A stretch of 64,000 bases of DNA from Pseudomonas atagonensis (GTDB lineage: Bacteria > Pseudomonadota > Gammaproteobacteria > Pseudomonadales > Pseudomonadaceae), in the NCBI RefSeq assembly GCF_011369485.1, contig NZ_VXCA01000017.1:1-64000 (forward strand). The letters are read 5' to 3'. Position 1 is the stretch's first letter. Each line of letters starts with the position of its first letter. Shown here in pieces: positions 47,060 through 56,184 of the stretch. Made by a program: the position numbers and the translations under genes. The notes beneath the pieces were generated by a model. The model saw nothing but the letters and a program-made list of their open reading frames with translations, had not been told where the DNA came from and ran no database searches.

Positions 47060-49063
47060 CTAGGCCTGACCCGGCATCAGTTGCGCCAACGCTTCGGCCG
47101 ACACGCGCGGCAGTTCCAGGCGCGGGTGCACAGCCAGGGCATGGCCGGTAGCGAAGAATGTGCTCGCTAGCTGCGGGTCACGATCAGGCTCGTCAAGATT
47201 GAGCAATTCACTCAATTGCTGGCTGAGGTCCGGCATCAACGCAGAGGTAGCAAACGCCAGCCAACGCGCGGTCAGCGCCTGCAGAGCCAACGACGAACGG
47301 GCGTGGTTGGACAGCGATTGCCCGGGTGCACTGAGCAGATAATCCTGCGCCGCACTGAAGCGCGACACCCGGTCGATGACCTGCGCCACCTGTTCAGCCA
47401 TGCGCAACGGCGAGAACGTCGCCGTCGCGCAAGCCTGCTGGTAGCCCTCCATCCATTGGCGCAATTCGTCGTGGTAGATTTTCTGATCGCTCAGCCAGGC
47501 TCCGGGCTCCGGCACCTTGCCGCCGTGTGGTGCCAGCCGCGCCTGCAAGCGCTGCATCCAGGCGCTCAACTTGTTCGGGAACAGATCGTTGATGCGTTCG
47601 CTGATCTGCGCCACGGTGAAGTTGCTGCGCATGCCTTCAGGACGGGTCAGCATCAGGGCCATGCGTGCGTAGTCACTGCCGGTCTCAGCGAGAAAATCCT
47701 TGCCCCAGATCAGGTGGCGACGGCTGGTGGAAAACTTGCTGCCGTCCAGATCCAGCAATTCGTTGACCACATGATGTCGCGGCGGAGTCAGGCCCAGCGC
47801 CAGGTAGACCGCCGGGAACAACAGCGTGTGGTAGTAAGCGTTGTCAAAGCCATAACAATGGACGATGTCCATGGCGCCGGAGTAGCACGTCGCCGCTTTT
47901 GCAAAGCGGTCTTCACCTTGCACCGGCAGCTCGCTGGCGCCCCAGAGATAACCGAAAGCCATTTCAAACCAGACATACATCACCTGATCCTGCATCGACG
48001 GCAACCGGTGGCGAATGCCCCAGTCACTGCGATGGCTGATACAAATATCAGGCAGCCCCTGGGTCAGCATGGTGTGACAGAGCTGATAAACATGCGCTGG
48101 CATGTTGGCCGTCTGCACATATTTGGCCAGTTCGTCGGCCAAGGCACTCAAGCGGAAAAACAGTCGGGTTTCGATCCGCAGCTGCGGCTGGCGGCCATCG
48201 CGTTTGACCCGAGGTTGAGTGAGGTCAGTACACTGGTTCGGCTGGCCGCAAGCCTCGCAGGCGTTACCATCACTGCTCTCGCCGCAGTGCGGGCAACCGC
48301 CATTGAGAAATGCCTCATGCAACGCATTACCCTGATCATCGACGAACACCGGGGTGTCCTTGGCGTAAATCAATCCCTGTTCGTGCAGGCGCTGCAGGTA
48401 ATGGTGCGCGAAGTCGGCATATTCACCCTGGTTGTCCGGCGTGATGAACAGATCCATGTCGATGCCGTAGCCTTGCCAGGTCTCGCGGATCGCTTGCGCA
48501 TAGTGGTCGGCGCAGGCGCTCGGGGCGATGTTTTCCTTGGCTGCGCAGGTCAACACATACGTCTGATTGTCGTCGCGACCACTGCCATAAAACACCTTGG
48601 CACCGCGGTTGCTCAGCACTCGCTTGAGGACATCGCCGGCAATGTACGGGCCCGACAAGTGACCCAGATGCAAATCGCCGTTGGGCGTGGGTGGCGTGGA
48701 GAAAATCAGCGTATCGATAGCCGGCTCCGGCGCGCTCCGTGCTGGCTTGCCGGCATCCCAATACAGCGAGTGAAAATGCAGTGGTTCGCGGTCACTGAGG
48801 TTGCGAATAGTGTGTGATTCGAAGCGCTGGCAGTGCACCGCATCGCCCGCATTGACCTCAAGCGTTTCCTGCGCGGTGCAGACCAGACCATGGCCTGCGG
48901 TGAAAACAAACAGCTCGTCTTCGAAATGGTTGTGCGGCTGGCTCTCCTCGCCCGGCGCCAGCGTGCAGCCCATCAAGTTAAGTGCTGTGCCAGGCAAATC
49001 CACCACCCGCGAGTCGACGTTGTAGAAGCGCTTGCTCGGGGAAAACATGTTGATCTTTTTCAT
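47060..49063 (-). CDS. Cupin and methionyl-tRNA-synthetase-like didomain protein (hydrazine synthetase type)
   Basis: This 667-residue protein has an N-terminal cupin (about 1-105) with metal ligands H44, H46, E50 and H84, then a class I synthetase core like MetRS from about 115. The HIGH motif is HLGH (132-135). The zinc knuckle cysteines are C257, C260, C269 and C272. KFSTS (443-447) replaces KMSKS. The same fusion is known in Spb40 (s56-p1) and Tri28 (triacsin), where it joins N6-hydroxylysine to an amino acid, forming an N-N bond. The tRNA-binding role is not needed there. The amino acid partner here is unknown (glycine in the known enzymes). It is not a housekeeping MetRS. Confidence 0.9.
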   Translation of the reverse strand: MKKINMFSPSKRFYNVDSRVVDLPGTALNLMGCTLAPGEESQPHNHFEDELFVFTAGHGLVCTAQETLEVNAGDAVHCQRFESHTIRNLSDREPLHFHSLYWDAGKPARSAPEPAIDTLIFSTPPTPNGDLHLGHLSGPYIAGDVLKRVLSNRGAKVFYGSGRDDNQTYVLTCAAKENIAPSACADHYAQAIRETWQGYGIDMDLFITPDNQGEYADFAHHYLQRLHEQGLIYAKDTPVFVDDQGNALHEAFLNGGCPHCGESSDGNACEACGQPNQCTDLTQPRVKRDGRQPQLRIETRLFFRLSALADELAKYVQTANMPAHVYQLCHTMLTQGLPDICISHRSDWGIRHRLPSMQDQVMYVWFEMAFGYLWGASELPVQGEDRFAKAATCYSGAMDIVHCYGFDNAYYHTLLFPAVYLALGLTPPRHHVVNELLDLDGSKFSTSRRHLIWGKDFLAETGSDYARMALMLTRPEGMRSNFTVAQISERINDLFPNKLSAWMQRLQARLAPHGGKVPEPGAWLSDQKIYHDELRQWMEGYQQACATATFSPLRMAEQVAQVIDRVSRFSAAQDYLLSAPGQSLSNHARSSLALQALTARWLAFATSALMPDLSQQLSELLNLDEPDRDPQLASTFFATGHALAVHPRLELPRVSAEALAQLMPGQA

Positions 49064-49075
49064 GCTGCGTTCTCT

Positions 49076-50146
49076 CTATCCTTGAGTAATGACATCGGCA
49101 AGTTGACTGGCGACGTGCGGCGCCATTTTGAAACCACCACCACTGAACCCAGAGGCGACCAGCACACCACCGGGCAATCCCGGTTGCTCACCGAGCAGAC
49201 CAATCGGTTGTTCGCTGTAGCAGTCGCTGTGACACAGCGCGCCTTCCACCGACGCTGCCTGCAACCACGGGAACCGTCGTTGACCCTGCTCGCGGGTCAG
49301 TTGTGCATGACTCTGCTCGGCAGCCACATAGCCCTGGCTGGCAGGCACGCGTTGACCGGTGGGGTAACCGACGTAGAAACCACCGGTCAACGCGCACCAG
49401 CGACCATTGAGTTGGTGGGTGTCGTCGATGAAACAGGGAGCACTGGCCAAGGCCCTCTCCCCCTTGAAGCGCGTGACCTGAATGTGCTGATTCCACAGCC
49501 CGAACGAATGGCCGAACTGGCGAATGAGAAACTCACTGGTGCCGTTGCCCATGGCGACGATCACCCGGGGAGCTTCGTAGTTGCCGTTGGACGTCAGTAC
49601 ACCGATGGCCTGCCGGCTCACGGGATCGACACGGATGGCGTGAACCTTGACCGCGTCGTGGTAAATGCCACCCCGGTCGATGGAGGAGCGCACCAGATAC
49701 TGCAGCGTCGGCTTCGCCTCCATGTAGCCAGAGCCGGGTTCGAACAAGGCCAGCTCAGCAGCGATCGGCATCGTCGGGTATTGGCGAGCCAACGCCTCGG
49801 CATCGAGCAGTTGAGCGTCGACGCCTTCCTGTTCGAGCCAGCCCTGCATTTCGGCCAGGGCGTGCGGCTCGGCAAAATGCAGATAACCGGTCTGTGCGAA
49901 CGGCACCTGGCCTTGCGAGTCGTGCGCCAGCCGACGATAAAAGTGGTAGCCCTGCGCAGCGGCACGGGTCGCCTGCTGCGAGGCGTGCGCCACCCGCACG
50001 ATGCACCCGGAAGCCCCGGTGACACCGCTGCCCAACTGGCGATCGTCGATCAGCAGGCAACGTTTGCCGGCGGCGCTCAACACGTTAAAACAGGTGGCAC
50101 CGATGATGCCCGCCCCGACGATGATCACATCAAACGGCTTTCTCAT
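49076..50146 (-). CDS. DadA/glycine-oxidase-like FAD oxidoreductase
   Basis: This 356-residue flavoprotein has VGAGIIGATCF (FAD motif at about 10-16) and ends with the GFSGGGFKMAPHV motif of the DAO family. Its close place between the N-hydroxylase (overlap of 17 bases) and cupin-MetRS (12-base gap) matches Spb39 and Tri27, which oxidise the hydrazine-linked lysine adduct and release the hydrazino acid. It is therefore assigned that role by context and family. Confidence 0.88.
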   Translation of the reverse strand: MRKPFDVIIVGAGIIGATCFNVLSAAGKRCLLIDDRQLGSGVTGASGCIVRVAHASQQATRAAAQGYHFYRRLAHDSQGQVPFAQTGYLHFAEPHALAEMQGWLEQEGVDAQLLDAEALARQYPTMPIAAELALFEPGSGYMEAKPTLQYLVRSSIDRGGIYHDAVKVHAIRVDPVSRQAIGVLTSNGNYEAPRVIVAMGNGTSEFLIRQFGHSFGLWNQHIQVTRFKGERALASAPCFIDDTHQLNGRWCALTGGFYVGYPTGQRVPASQGYVAAEQSHAQLTREQGQRRFPWLQAASVEGALCHSDCYSEQPIGLLGEQPGLPGGVLVASGFSGGGFKMAPHVASQLADVITQG

Positions 50147-51449
50147 AGTGCCTCCGCTTCAAGGCGACTTTGAGGTCGTCGACGATTTCCCCGGCCCGAA
50201 TGGCCATGTTCGAAATCAGTGTCGCGCTCAAGCCGTGAGAGTCCTCGGCAACGCCGGTGGAGTACAGCAGCGGCGCGGCTTCGCCCTGAAACGCAAGACG
50301 GTAATGGCGCGATACACGTGTCATCCCTTCATCGCGAATCAACCGGGCTGCCAGTGCGGGGCTCAAGACACCGGCGATGCTGCGCGGACGAAAACCCGTG
50401 GCACAGACCAGGTAATCGCAATGAATGGTCTGGACTTCGTTGCTCATCTGGCGGGCAAACGTCACCTCGACGTTGTTGTCCTGGACGAGCGTCGATTGCA
50501 GGCGGCTCATGCGCTCAAGTATCAGCCGCTGCTGCCCGCTGACCTCATCGTCATACCAGTTGCGATACAGCTTTTCGATCAGCGCCATGTCGACGGCGGA
50601 GTAATTGGTGGAAGCATGGGTGCGCAGGATGTGCTTGCGCACATGCGGTGCGGCAGCATGAAAGTCGTCGACCACATCGGCGTTGAATATTTCATTGACG
50701 AACGGGCTGTCATCCGCGGGCGTGTAGCCGTAGCGCGCCATGATTGCGGTCACCCGCATCGCCGGGTGAGTCTCCAGCAGGTACTCCACCGCCTCGGCAG
50801 CACTCTGCCCGCCACCGACCACGACACAATGGCTGTCGGCCTTTAAAGGCGTGTCTTGCAGATGGGCGAGCAAGTGATGAACGTGAGTGATGCGTTCATT
50901 GGCCTGTACGCCGTCAGGCAACTGCGGTTCAAGGCCCAGCGAATGCACCACCGAGCGCGCCAGTACTGACGTCGTGGTGTCGCCGACCTGCATCTCGACC
51001 CTGAACAATGGCGAACCGTCGCGGTCGATTCCGCCTTCGCTGATATTGACCACGCGGTGCCCATAGAACACCTGATCGCTGAACTCAGCGGCGCACCAGC
51101 TCAGGTAATCGTGAAACTCGAGACGTCCCGGAAAAAAGTCTTTCTTGTTCGAGAACGCGGCGATGCGGCCTTTAGTGTGCAGGTAATTGACGAAGGTGAA
51201 ATGGCTGCGCGGATTGCGAAAACTGGCGAGGTCCTTGAGAAAAGACACTTGCATGGTCGCATTCTTGAACAACATCCCTCTGTGCCAGCCGAAGCCGGGT
51301 GCGCTGTCGAGGAAGATCACTTCCAGTTCTGGCGCCATTTCCTGCAGGGCAATCGCGAGCGAAATGTTCGAGGGGCCGAAACCTATCCCCACCACATCAT
51401 GAATTTTTTGCTTGCAAGGGCTTCTGACCAAATCGGTTGCAAAACTCAT
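50130..51449 (-). CDS. Lysine/ornithine N-monooxygenase (lysine N6-hydroxylase-like)
   Basis: This 439-residue flavin monooxygenase has the FAD motif GIGFGPSN (21-28), the NADPH motif VGGGQSAAE (211-219) and the ATGF motif at 350-353. It belongs to the IucD/PvdA/SidA family that hydroxylates the side-chain amine of lysine or ornithine. In the setting of cupin-MetRS and DadA-like genes, lysine is the likely substrate, giving N6-hydroxylysine. AAAAGGAG precedes the ATG. No siderophore NRPS or IucA-type genes are nearby. Confidence 0.92.
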   Translation of the reverse strand: MSFATDLVRSPCKQKIHDVVGIGFGPSNISLAIALQEMAPELEVIFLDSAPGFGWHRGMLFKNATMQVSFLKDLASFRNPRSHFTFVNYLHTKGRIAAFSNKKDFFPGRLEFHDYLSWCAAEFSDQVFYGHRVVNISEGGIDRDGSPLFRVEMQVGDTTTSVLARSVVHSLGLEPQLPDGVQANERITHVHHLLAHLQDTPLKADSHCVVVGGGQSAAEAVEYLLETHPAMRVTAIMARYGYTPADDSPFVNEIFNADVVDDFHAAAPHVRKHILRTHASTNYSAVDMALIEKLYRNWYDDEVSGQQRLILERMSRLQSTLVQDNNVEVTFARQMSNEVQTIHCDYLVCATGFRPRSIAGVLSPALAARLIRDEGMTRVSRHYRLAFQGEAAPLLYSTGVAEDSHGLSATLISNMAIRAGEIVDDLKVALKRRHYEKAV

Positions 51450-51559
51450 TCGAACTCCTTTTCTACAGAATTTCAGGCTGCGCGAGGCCGCAGGCAGGTC
51501 ATCGCACGGCGACGGCCCCTGGGCGGTTTTAAAATGGGTGGTACCGGTATGACTAAGGG

Positions 51560-52573
51560 TTACGCGAACTCAAAGGCATCGTGGTGGTTGAGTGCCTGCA
51601 ACCTGGCGATGTCCTCGTCCAGCGCAAGCGGATCAGGGTTGCGCAAAAAAATCGTACAACCGTAAGTCGTTCCGTCCGTGGTGACGGCCACGTCCTGACC
51701 GAGCGCCGGCTCGGCGAAGTAGTGGCTGAAGCTTGCCAATGCACGAACTTCACGGTCGAAGCGCAACGCCTTGATCCGGCCCTGACGGGTAATCAGGAAA
51801 GAGTAATCGGCCACTGCGGTTGCCGGTGTCAGGCGCCTGCCCGGATCATCCGGCTGCTGCCAACAGTCCTGCTGGCTCGGCCAGCCACCTAGCCGGCACA
51901 GCTGCGGCAACGGTGTGCTCGCCAGGCGCGGCGACAACTTGACCAGTCGCGCGCCGCCGGCGGCGGTGATCACCAGTTCGGCATGCAAAGGCCCTTGCAA
52001 CATTCCCAATTCAGCCGCAACCGCTGCCAGGCGCGGTATCAGCCCGACAGGTAATGCAGCTACGTTCAGACTGGTCACGGCCGTGAGGTGCCGGCGCCCC
52101 TGCAAGTCTTGCGTGTGGCAGCGCCAGGCATCACTGACGGTGAACTGACCGGCATCGAATACGCCATTGATGAACACCGGATAACCGCTTTCGTGCACAT
52201 GAATCAGGAACGGTCCGGGCGACTCGCGCAGCAATTCGGCGGCCTCGCTGGCACTGACGCCCTCCCCCCACAGCAACACGGCCGAGCCGCGCGAGCGCGG
52301 CGAGCGCGCCGGACGCACCACCCAACCGCGGCCATCGTCGGGCGGCAGTTGGTCAAGTGACGCCAACTGTTGCCCCTCGAACGCCAGCTCAGAGGCGAAG
52401 CGCTTGATCGCCAGATGTTGCACGCACTTGTCATAGAACACCGCCGGTTGGCAGTCGGGCGCAAAGAAACCGGCGGCGATGTTGGCGGGCATCACTTGGC
52501 GCAGCTCCTCGTCATCGCAAGACAAGCGATAACGCGTCGGCGGAACACGCCGCGCCGTGATCGGGCTGATCAT
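51560..52573 (-). CDS. Divergent ATP-grasp-like protein
   Basis: This 337-residue protein has weak ATP-grasp features: a central GWVVRPARSPRSRG loop that could bind ATP, and GPLHAELVITAAGGARLVKLSPR, which resembles the late strand-and-loop that positions metal. The key acidic residues are partly missing, so activity may be altered. A 110-base gap follows before the N-monooxygenase gene; it overlaps the upstream SDR gene by four bases. It may form an amide or ester with a hydrazino acid (inference). Confidence 0.7.
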   Translation of the reverse strand: MISPITARRVPPTRYRLSCDDEELRQVMPANIAAGFFAPDCQPAVFYDKCVQHLAIKRFASELAFEGQQLASLDQLPPDDGRGWVVRPARSPRSRGSAVLLWGEGVSASEAAELLRESPGPFLIHVHESGYPVFINGVFDAGQFTVSDAWRCHTQDLQGRRHLTAVTSLNVAALPVGLIPRLAAVAAELGMLQGPLHAELVITAAGGARLVKLSPRLASTPLPQLCRLGGWPSQQDCWQQPDDPGRRLTPATAVADYSFLITRQGRIKALRFDREVRALASFSHYFAEPALGQDVAVTTDGTTYGCTIFLRNPDPLALDEDIARLQALNHHDAFEFA

Positions 52574-53295
52574 TGCAGGCTCTCGCGGGTCGGGCCGCGA
52601 AAATGCACGGCGTCGATGTGACAGCTGCGAGGCTGGGTCAGCACGAAACGCATGGTTTCCCAGATGGATCGGCCGTTGAGCAGTTTGCTGTGCGGATCGA
52701 TCGCAGCATCCAGACCCGTCACTTCAAAGTCCGGCGGATAAAAACCGGTGACACGGATCTGCTCACTGGCCAGGTGGTGACCCAGGTTCTGGCAGAAACC
52801 ACTCAGACCATGCTTGGCCGCAAAAAACGCAGGATGGGCAATGGAGTCAGTGAACTGCGGCACGCCACAGACCGACACCATGGCCATGATGTCGGCAGCC
52901 GTTGAACGGCGCAGACTCGGCAGCAGTGCCCGAGTCAGCATGATCGAACCGGTCAGACCGGAGTTGATGGTCGAGGTGATGTCCTCGTCGCTGTCCGCTT
53001 CACCCAGCATCCCTTCCAGCCATTGCGCTGCACTGAGCACAAGAATATCAATGGGCTGCGCGTCTTCCTGCAGACGTTCGGCGAATGCCCGCACCGAGGC
53101 GGCGTCGGCAATATCGCATTGGTAAGCCCGGGCCGATCCGCCTTCGCTCTGGATGATTTCGCACGTGGCTTGCGCGCTGCAAAGCTGGCGCGCACAGAGG
53201 TCGACATGGGCACCCTCGCGCGCCAGCCAGACCGAGACCGCTTGACCGAAATCACGGCCGCCACCGGTCACAACAACACGTTTCTTGTTCAACAT
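52570..53295 (-). CDS. SDR-family protein lacking the catalytic tyrosine
   Basis: This 241-residue Rossmann protein begins with an SDR-like cofactor motif VVVTGGGRDFGQ. The active-site YxxxK is replaced by F157-x-x-x-K161 (FFAAK), and the NNAG motif reads LSAA. It may not be a classical dehydrogenase, or its base is supplied differently. AAAGGTGG precedes the ATG. It overlaps the ATP-grasp-like gene by four bases. Confidence 0.85.
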   Translation of the reverse strand: MLNKKRVVVTGGGRDFGQAVSVWLAREGAHVDLCARQLCSAQATCEIIQSEGGSARAYQCDIADAASVRAFAERLQEDAQPIDILVLSAAQWLEGMLGEADSDEDITSTINSGLTGSIMLTRALLPSLRRSTAADIMAMVSVCGVPQFTDSIAHPAFFAAKHGLSGFCQNLGHHLASEQIRVTGFYPPDFEVTGLDAAIDPHSKLLNGRSIWETMRFVLTQPRSCHIDAVHFRGPTRESLQ

Positions 53296-53322
53296 GATTA
53301 ACCACCTTTAAGTAGCGAGCCG

Positions 53323-54018
53323 TCAGAGACCTGGATGCGGCACCGTGCAGCTACCGGAAATGTTCTGCCGATACAGCTGATCGACGATGTAGTCGGCAGC
53401 ATGTTCTGCCCAAATGGCTGGCGAGATGTATTGCTCATGCTCATCCGGCAGACAGATTGAAAGCATCTCGGTGTTGACCCCGTTGCCCGGGTCGAGGGCC
53501 ACGGCTCCAACCCCATCCGGCAAGTCGGCAATGAGCGAGCCGATCAGCCCCTCAACCGCGAACTTGCTGGCACAGTATGGCGCCAGGCCCCAAGACGCCG
53601 ATCGCCCCCAGCCCGAGCTGATCGCAATAAACAGTCCCTGACGGCGATCGAGCATCGCCGGCATGAAGGCATGCAGAGTGTTGACCACACCGAGCACGTT
53701 GACCTGCATCACTCGCTGCCAATCCTCCACAGCGATTTCCCACGCTGGCTTGCGGGCAGTGATGACGCCAGCGTTGCAGACAACAATGTCCATCGCGCCG
53801 TCGCGACTCACCGCCTGCGCGAACTCCAGCATCTCGCCAGGCTCGGTGACCGAGGCGTTGAACAACAAAGGATTGGCTTGCGCGCCTGACTCCGCATCCA
53901 CTGCCAGCTGACATCCGTAGATCTGATGACCGCGTGCTGCCAGTGCCTGACTCAGGGCTTTGCCTAACCCGCGACTGACACCTGTAATGGCGATCCTGAG
54001 CGACTTCCTGGTGTTCAT
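53323..54018 (-). CDS. SDR-family oxidoreductase
   Basis: This 231-residue SDR is intact: TGVSRGLG (cofactor), NAG, Ser in AISSGWGR and YCASK. It should reduce a ketone or oxidise an alcohol. AAGGAGG stands before the ATG. It overlaps the HAD gene by four bases, so it is cotranslated with it. Confidence 0.9.
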   Translation of the reverse strand: MNTRKSLRIAITGVSRGLGKALSQALAARGHQIYGCQLAVDAESGAQANPLLFNASVTEPGEMLEFAQAVSRDGAMDIVVCNAGVITARKPAWEIAVEDWQRVMQVNVLGVVNTLHAFMPAMLDRRQGLFIAISSGWGRSASWGLAPYCASKFAVEGLIGSLIADLPDGVGAVALDPGNGVNTEMLSICLPDEHEQYISPAIWAEHAADYIVDQLYRQNISGSCTVPHPGL

Positions 54019-54755
54019 ACTGAGTAATCCTCCTTGACGATCTGACAGGCCGTACCGAAATGTACGACCGGGTTGTCCGGCAGCAAATCAGGCACCTCGA
54101 CAGCACAATAATTGGCAGGCCATTTGGCGCTAAGCGTAGAACGATCAACCAGCGCATGACCGCTGACAAAAATGAATGGCACCTTGCACGCGATGGCCGC
54201 CTCGGCGTCAGCCACCGCGTCCCCCAGAAACACTGCCTGGGCTGGCGCGCAATCATGCTGTTGAAGCAAGGCATTGATGGCGGCGACCTTCGCCGTCGGC
54301 GAACCGATAATCCGCGCCATGTAACGATCGATGCCATTGATGCCCAGCGCTTCGGTGATCTCCTCTTCCTTGCCGCCACTCACCACAAAGCAGAGCAATC
54401 CCTGCGCTTGTAACAAGGCCAGCAACTGCGGCGCACCGTTGACCACTGGCGAAGCGCAGTAGTGCCTGCGCAGGTAGTGTTCGTAACGGGCAATGCTGTT
54501 AACGACGAAGTCTCTGGCGTCCGGCCCGCAGGGCGCGATCAGTTGCTCGAAAGCTTCAAAGTGCCAATGCCGTGGCCGCCCGAAATTGAGCCTGAAGCTT
54601 TCCTTGCAATGGTCGCGCAGTGCCTGCGGGTAATGCGCCAGCGCATGATCGACAGCCGCCAGCTTCACGCTGTTGGAGTCGAGCAATACGCCGTCGCAAT
54701 CGAAGAACACCAGCTTCTTGCCCGCCATGACATCGCCAAGCTTGAACCTGGTCAT
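54015..54755 (-). CDS. HAD-superfamily phosphatase
   Basis: This 246-residue HAD hydrolase has the nucleophile motif FFDCDGVLLDS (D19/D21), a Ser motif (VVSGGKEEE) and the K and DD loops later (FLGDAVADAEA). It fits the phosphoglycolate phosphatase-like branch. In this operon it would remove phosphate from an intermediate, for example one made by the aldolase or ATP-grasp-like protein. AGGA lies before the ATG at 54755. Confidence 0.88.
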   Translation of the reverse strand: MTRFKLGDVMAGKKLVFFDCDGVLLDSNSVKLAAVDHALAHYPQALRDHCKESFRLNFGRPRHWHFEAFEQLIAPCGPDARDFVVNSIARYEHYLRRHYCASPVVNGAPQLLALLQAQGLLCFVVSGGKEEEITEALGINGIDRYMARIIGSPTAKVAAINALLQQHDCAPAQAVFLGDAVADAEAAIACKVPFIFVSGHALVDRSTLSAKWPANYCAVEVPDLLPDNPVVHFGTACQIVKEDYSV

Positions 54756-54770
54756 AAGCGTGTCCTGTGC

Positions 54771-55793
54771 TCACATGTATTGGTTGAGAATGCTCATGTC
54801 GAACTTGTGCGATCCGCCATGCCCGGCAATCCTGCCGATAATGTCGTTGCGCTGAAGGCCGGTCAGTGGCGCGCCTTCAAACAGTTTCTGGGCATAGGTC
54901 GGGTGGACGTTGTGTCGGGCCTGGCAACGATAGGTCGGCGAATACCCCCAGTTCGCCACCTGACGTAACGGCTCGATATGCTCGGCCAGAAAGCGCTCGC
55001 ACGACGCCTGCGCAGGGCTTTCACCTTTGAGCAGCGCCAGGGTTTCGGTTGGTGCGTTGCCCGCGCCCCGGCCGATCCCGGAAAAGGTGCCATCGGCAAA
55101 TCGCGCCCCTGCCCCCAACGCTGCATGGGTGTTGGCCACAGCCAACCCATAATTGTCGTGAGCGTGAAAGCCCAGTGGCAGCGCCGTCATCTCTGTCGTC
55201 TGGTGGAACAGCCGATGAACCTGCTCGGGCACCATGCGCCCGAAACTGTCGGCGAAATACAGCGCTGCGAGCGGTTCACCGTCCAGACCACGAACGATCC
55301 GCGCCAGCTCATTGCTCGGCAGCTCACCGATTTGCATCAGGTTGAGCATCACCTGCAAACCATTGCCACTCAGTGCGCGGGCCAGCGCCAGGCTGGCGTC
55401 GACCTCATTGCTCTTGGCCGCGATGCGCAGAATATCGATGCGAAACGGTGCTCGTTCGATGGCAGCCAGAATCAATTGCGCAGCTGTCTCGGGCGCTTGT
55501 GCGACGATCTGTCCGGCATCGATCATGACCGTCACCTTCATCGAACCGGGATTGACCAACGCGCGTTGCTGCTCGGTCAGCGACTCCGGCAGCGCCTTGT
55601 AAGAGCCTTTGCATGAAGTAGCGCCAGCGGGATCGAGATTCAGATAGCCGAGTTCGACGATGTCCACGCCAGTGGCCTGGCAAGTACCGAAGTACTGCCG
55701 AGCCATGGCATCGGAAAACCGCCAATCGGTCTGGAACCCACCATCACGGAAGGTGCAATCCATTAACGCGAATGACTGTCTCCGATCGGTCAT
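54771..55793 (-). CDS. HMG-CoA-lyase-like (DRE-TIM) aldolase
   Basis: This protein of about 340 residues has MDCTFRDGGFQTDW (Arg16-Asp17), HAHDNYGLAVAN (metal ligands) and the general DRE-TIM barrel of the HMGL-like family, as in 4-hydroxy-2-oxovalerate aldolase. Catalytic aldolase domain members also occur in polysaccharide clusters. The start at 55793 uses an ATG overlapping the RhaM-like stop (ATGA). Likely a pyruvate or acyl-CoA carbon-carbon bond enzyme. Confidence 0.88.
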   Translation of the reverse strand: MTDRRQSFALMDCTFRDGGFQTDWRFSDAMARQYFGTCQATGVDIVELGYLNLDPAGATSCKGSYKALPESLTEQQRALVNPGSMKVTVMIDAGQIVAQAPETAAQLILAAIERAPFRIDILRIAAKSNEVDASLALARALSGNGLQVMLNLMQIGELPSNELARIVRGLDGEPLAALYFADSFGRMVPEQVHRLFHQTTEMTALPLGFHAHDNYGLAVANTHAALGAGARFADGTFSGIGRGAGNAPTETLALLKGESPAQASCERFLAEHIEPLRQVANWGYSPTYRCQARHNVHPTYAQKLFEGAPLTGLQRNDIIGRIAGHGGSHKFDMSILNQYM

Positions 55794-56170
55794 TTTTGCT
55801 TGCCTGCCTTTTCGACGGTCCAGTCGTACACCTGCTCCAGGCGCCACCAGTTCAACTCAGTGTGGTTGCCGGCGATGCGCTTCAACAGCGGATTCTGCTC
55901 ACCGTGCATCTGGTCATCCCAAGCCTGCACCGCCGGATGGAAAGACAAGGCATGGCTGAAGTCGCGCAGCGGGTCAAAATGCTCGTGGGCTTCTACCTGC
56001 ATGAACAATGTTCTCGGTGGCAACAGATAAATCGACATACGTTGAAGACCGATTTCTCGCAGAACTCCGTGGTCGCCAGCAATTTGCTCTGGTACTTGGC
56101 GATGTAACTGCTTATACAACTCCACGGCTTCTTGACTGGTCAGTTCAATGGAAAAACCAAAACGCTTCAT
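55790..56170 (-). CDS. L-rhamnose mutarotase-like (RhaM family) small protein
   Basis: This 126-residue alpha/beta ferredoxin-like protein has the RhaM family pattern (MKRFGFSIEL, HRQVPEQI, EIGLQRMSIYLLPPRTLFMQVEA). Rhamnose mutarotase interconverts sugar anomers. No rhamnose gene is in this operon, so the family member likely handles another cyclic or open-chain carbonyl compound. AAGGAAG precedes the ATG. Confidence 0.8.
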   Translation of the reverse strand: MKRFGFSIELTSQEAVELYKQLHRQVPEQIAGDHGVLREIGLQRMSIYLLPPRTLFMQVEAHEHFDPLRDFSHALSFHPAVQAWDDQMHGEQNPLLKRIAGNHTELNWWRLEQVYDWTVEKAGKQK

Positions 56171-56184
56171 GAGTAACTTCCTTA

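Noticed and set aside
47216..48817. A long plus-strand open frame opposite the cupin-MetRS gene
   Set aside because: Antisense shadow. The minus-strand gene has clear motifs and position in the operon.
50130..51449. N-monooxygenase as part of siderophore synthesis
   Set aside because: No NRPS, IucA/IucC or receptor genes in the operon, while cupin-MetRS and DadA-like partners point to N-N bond formation.
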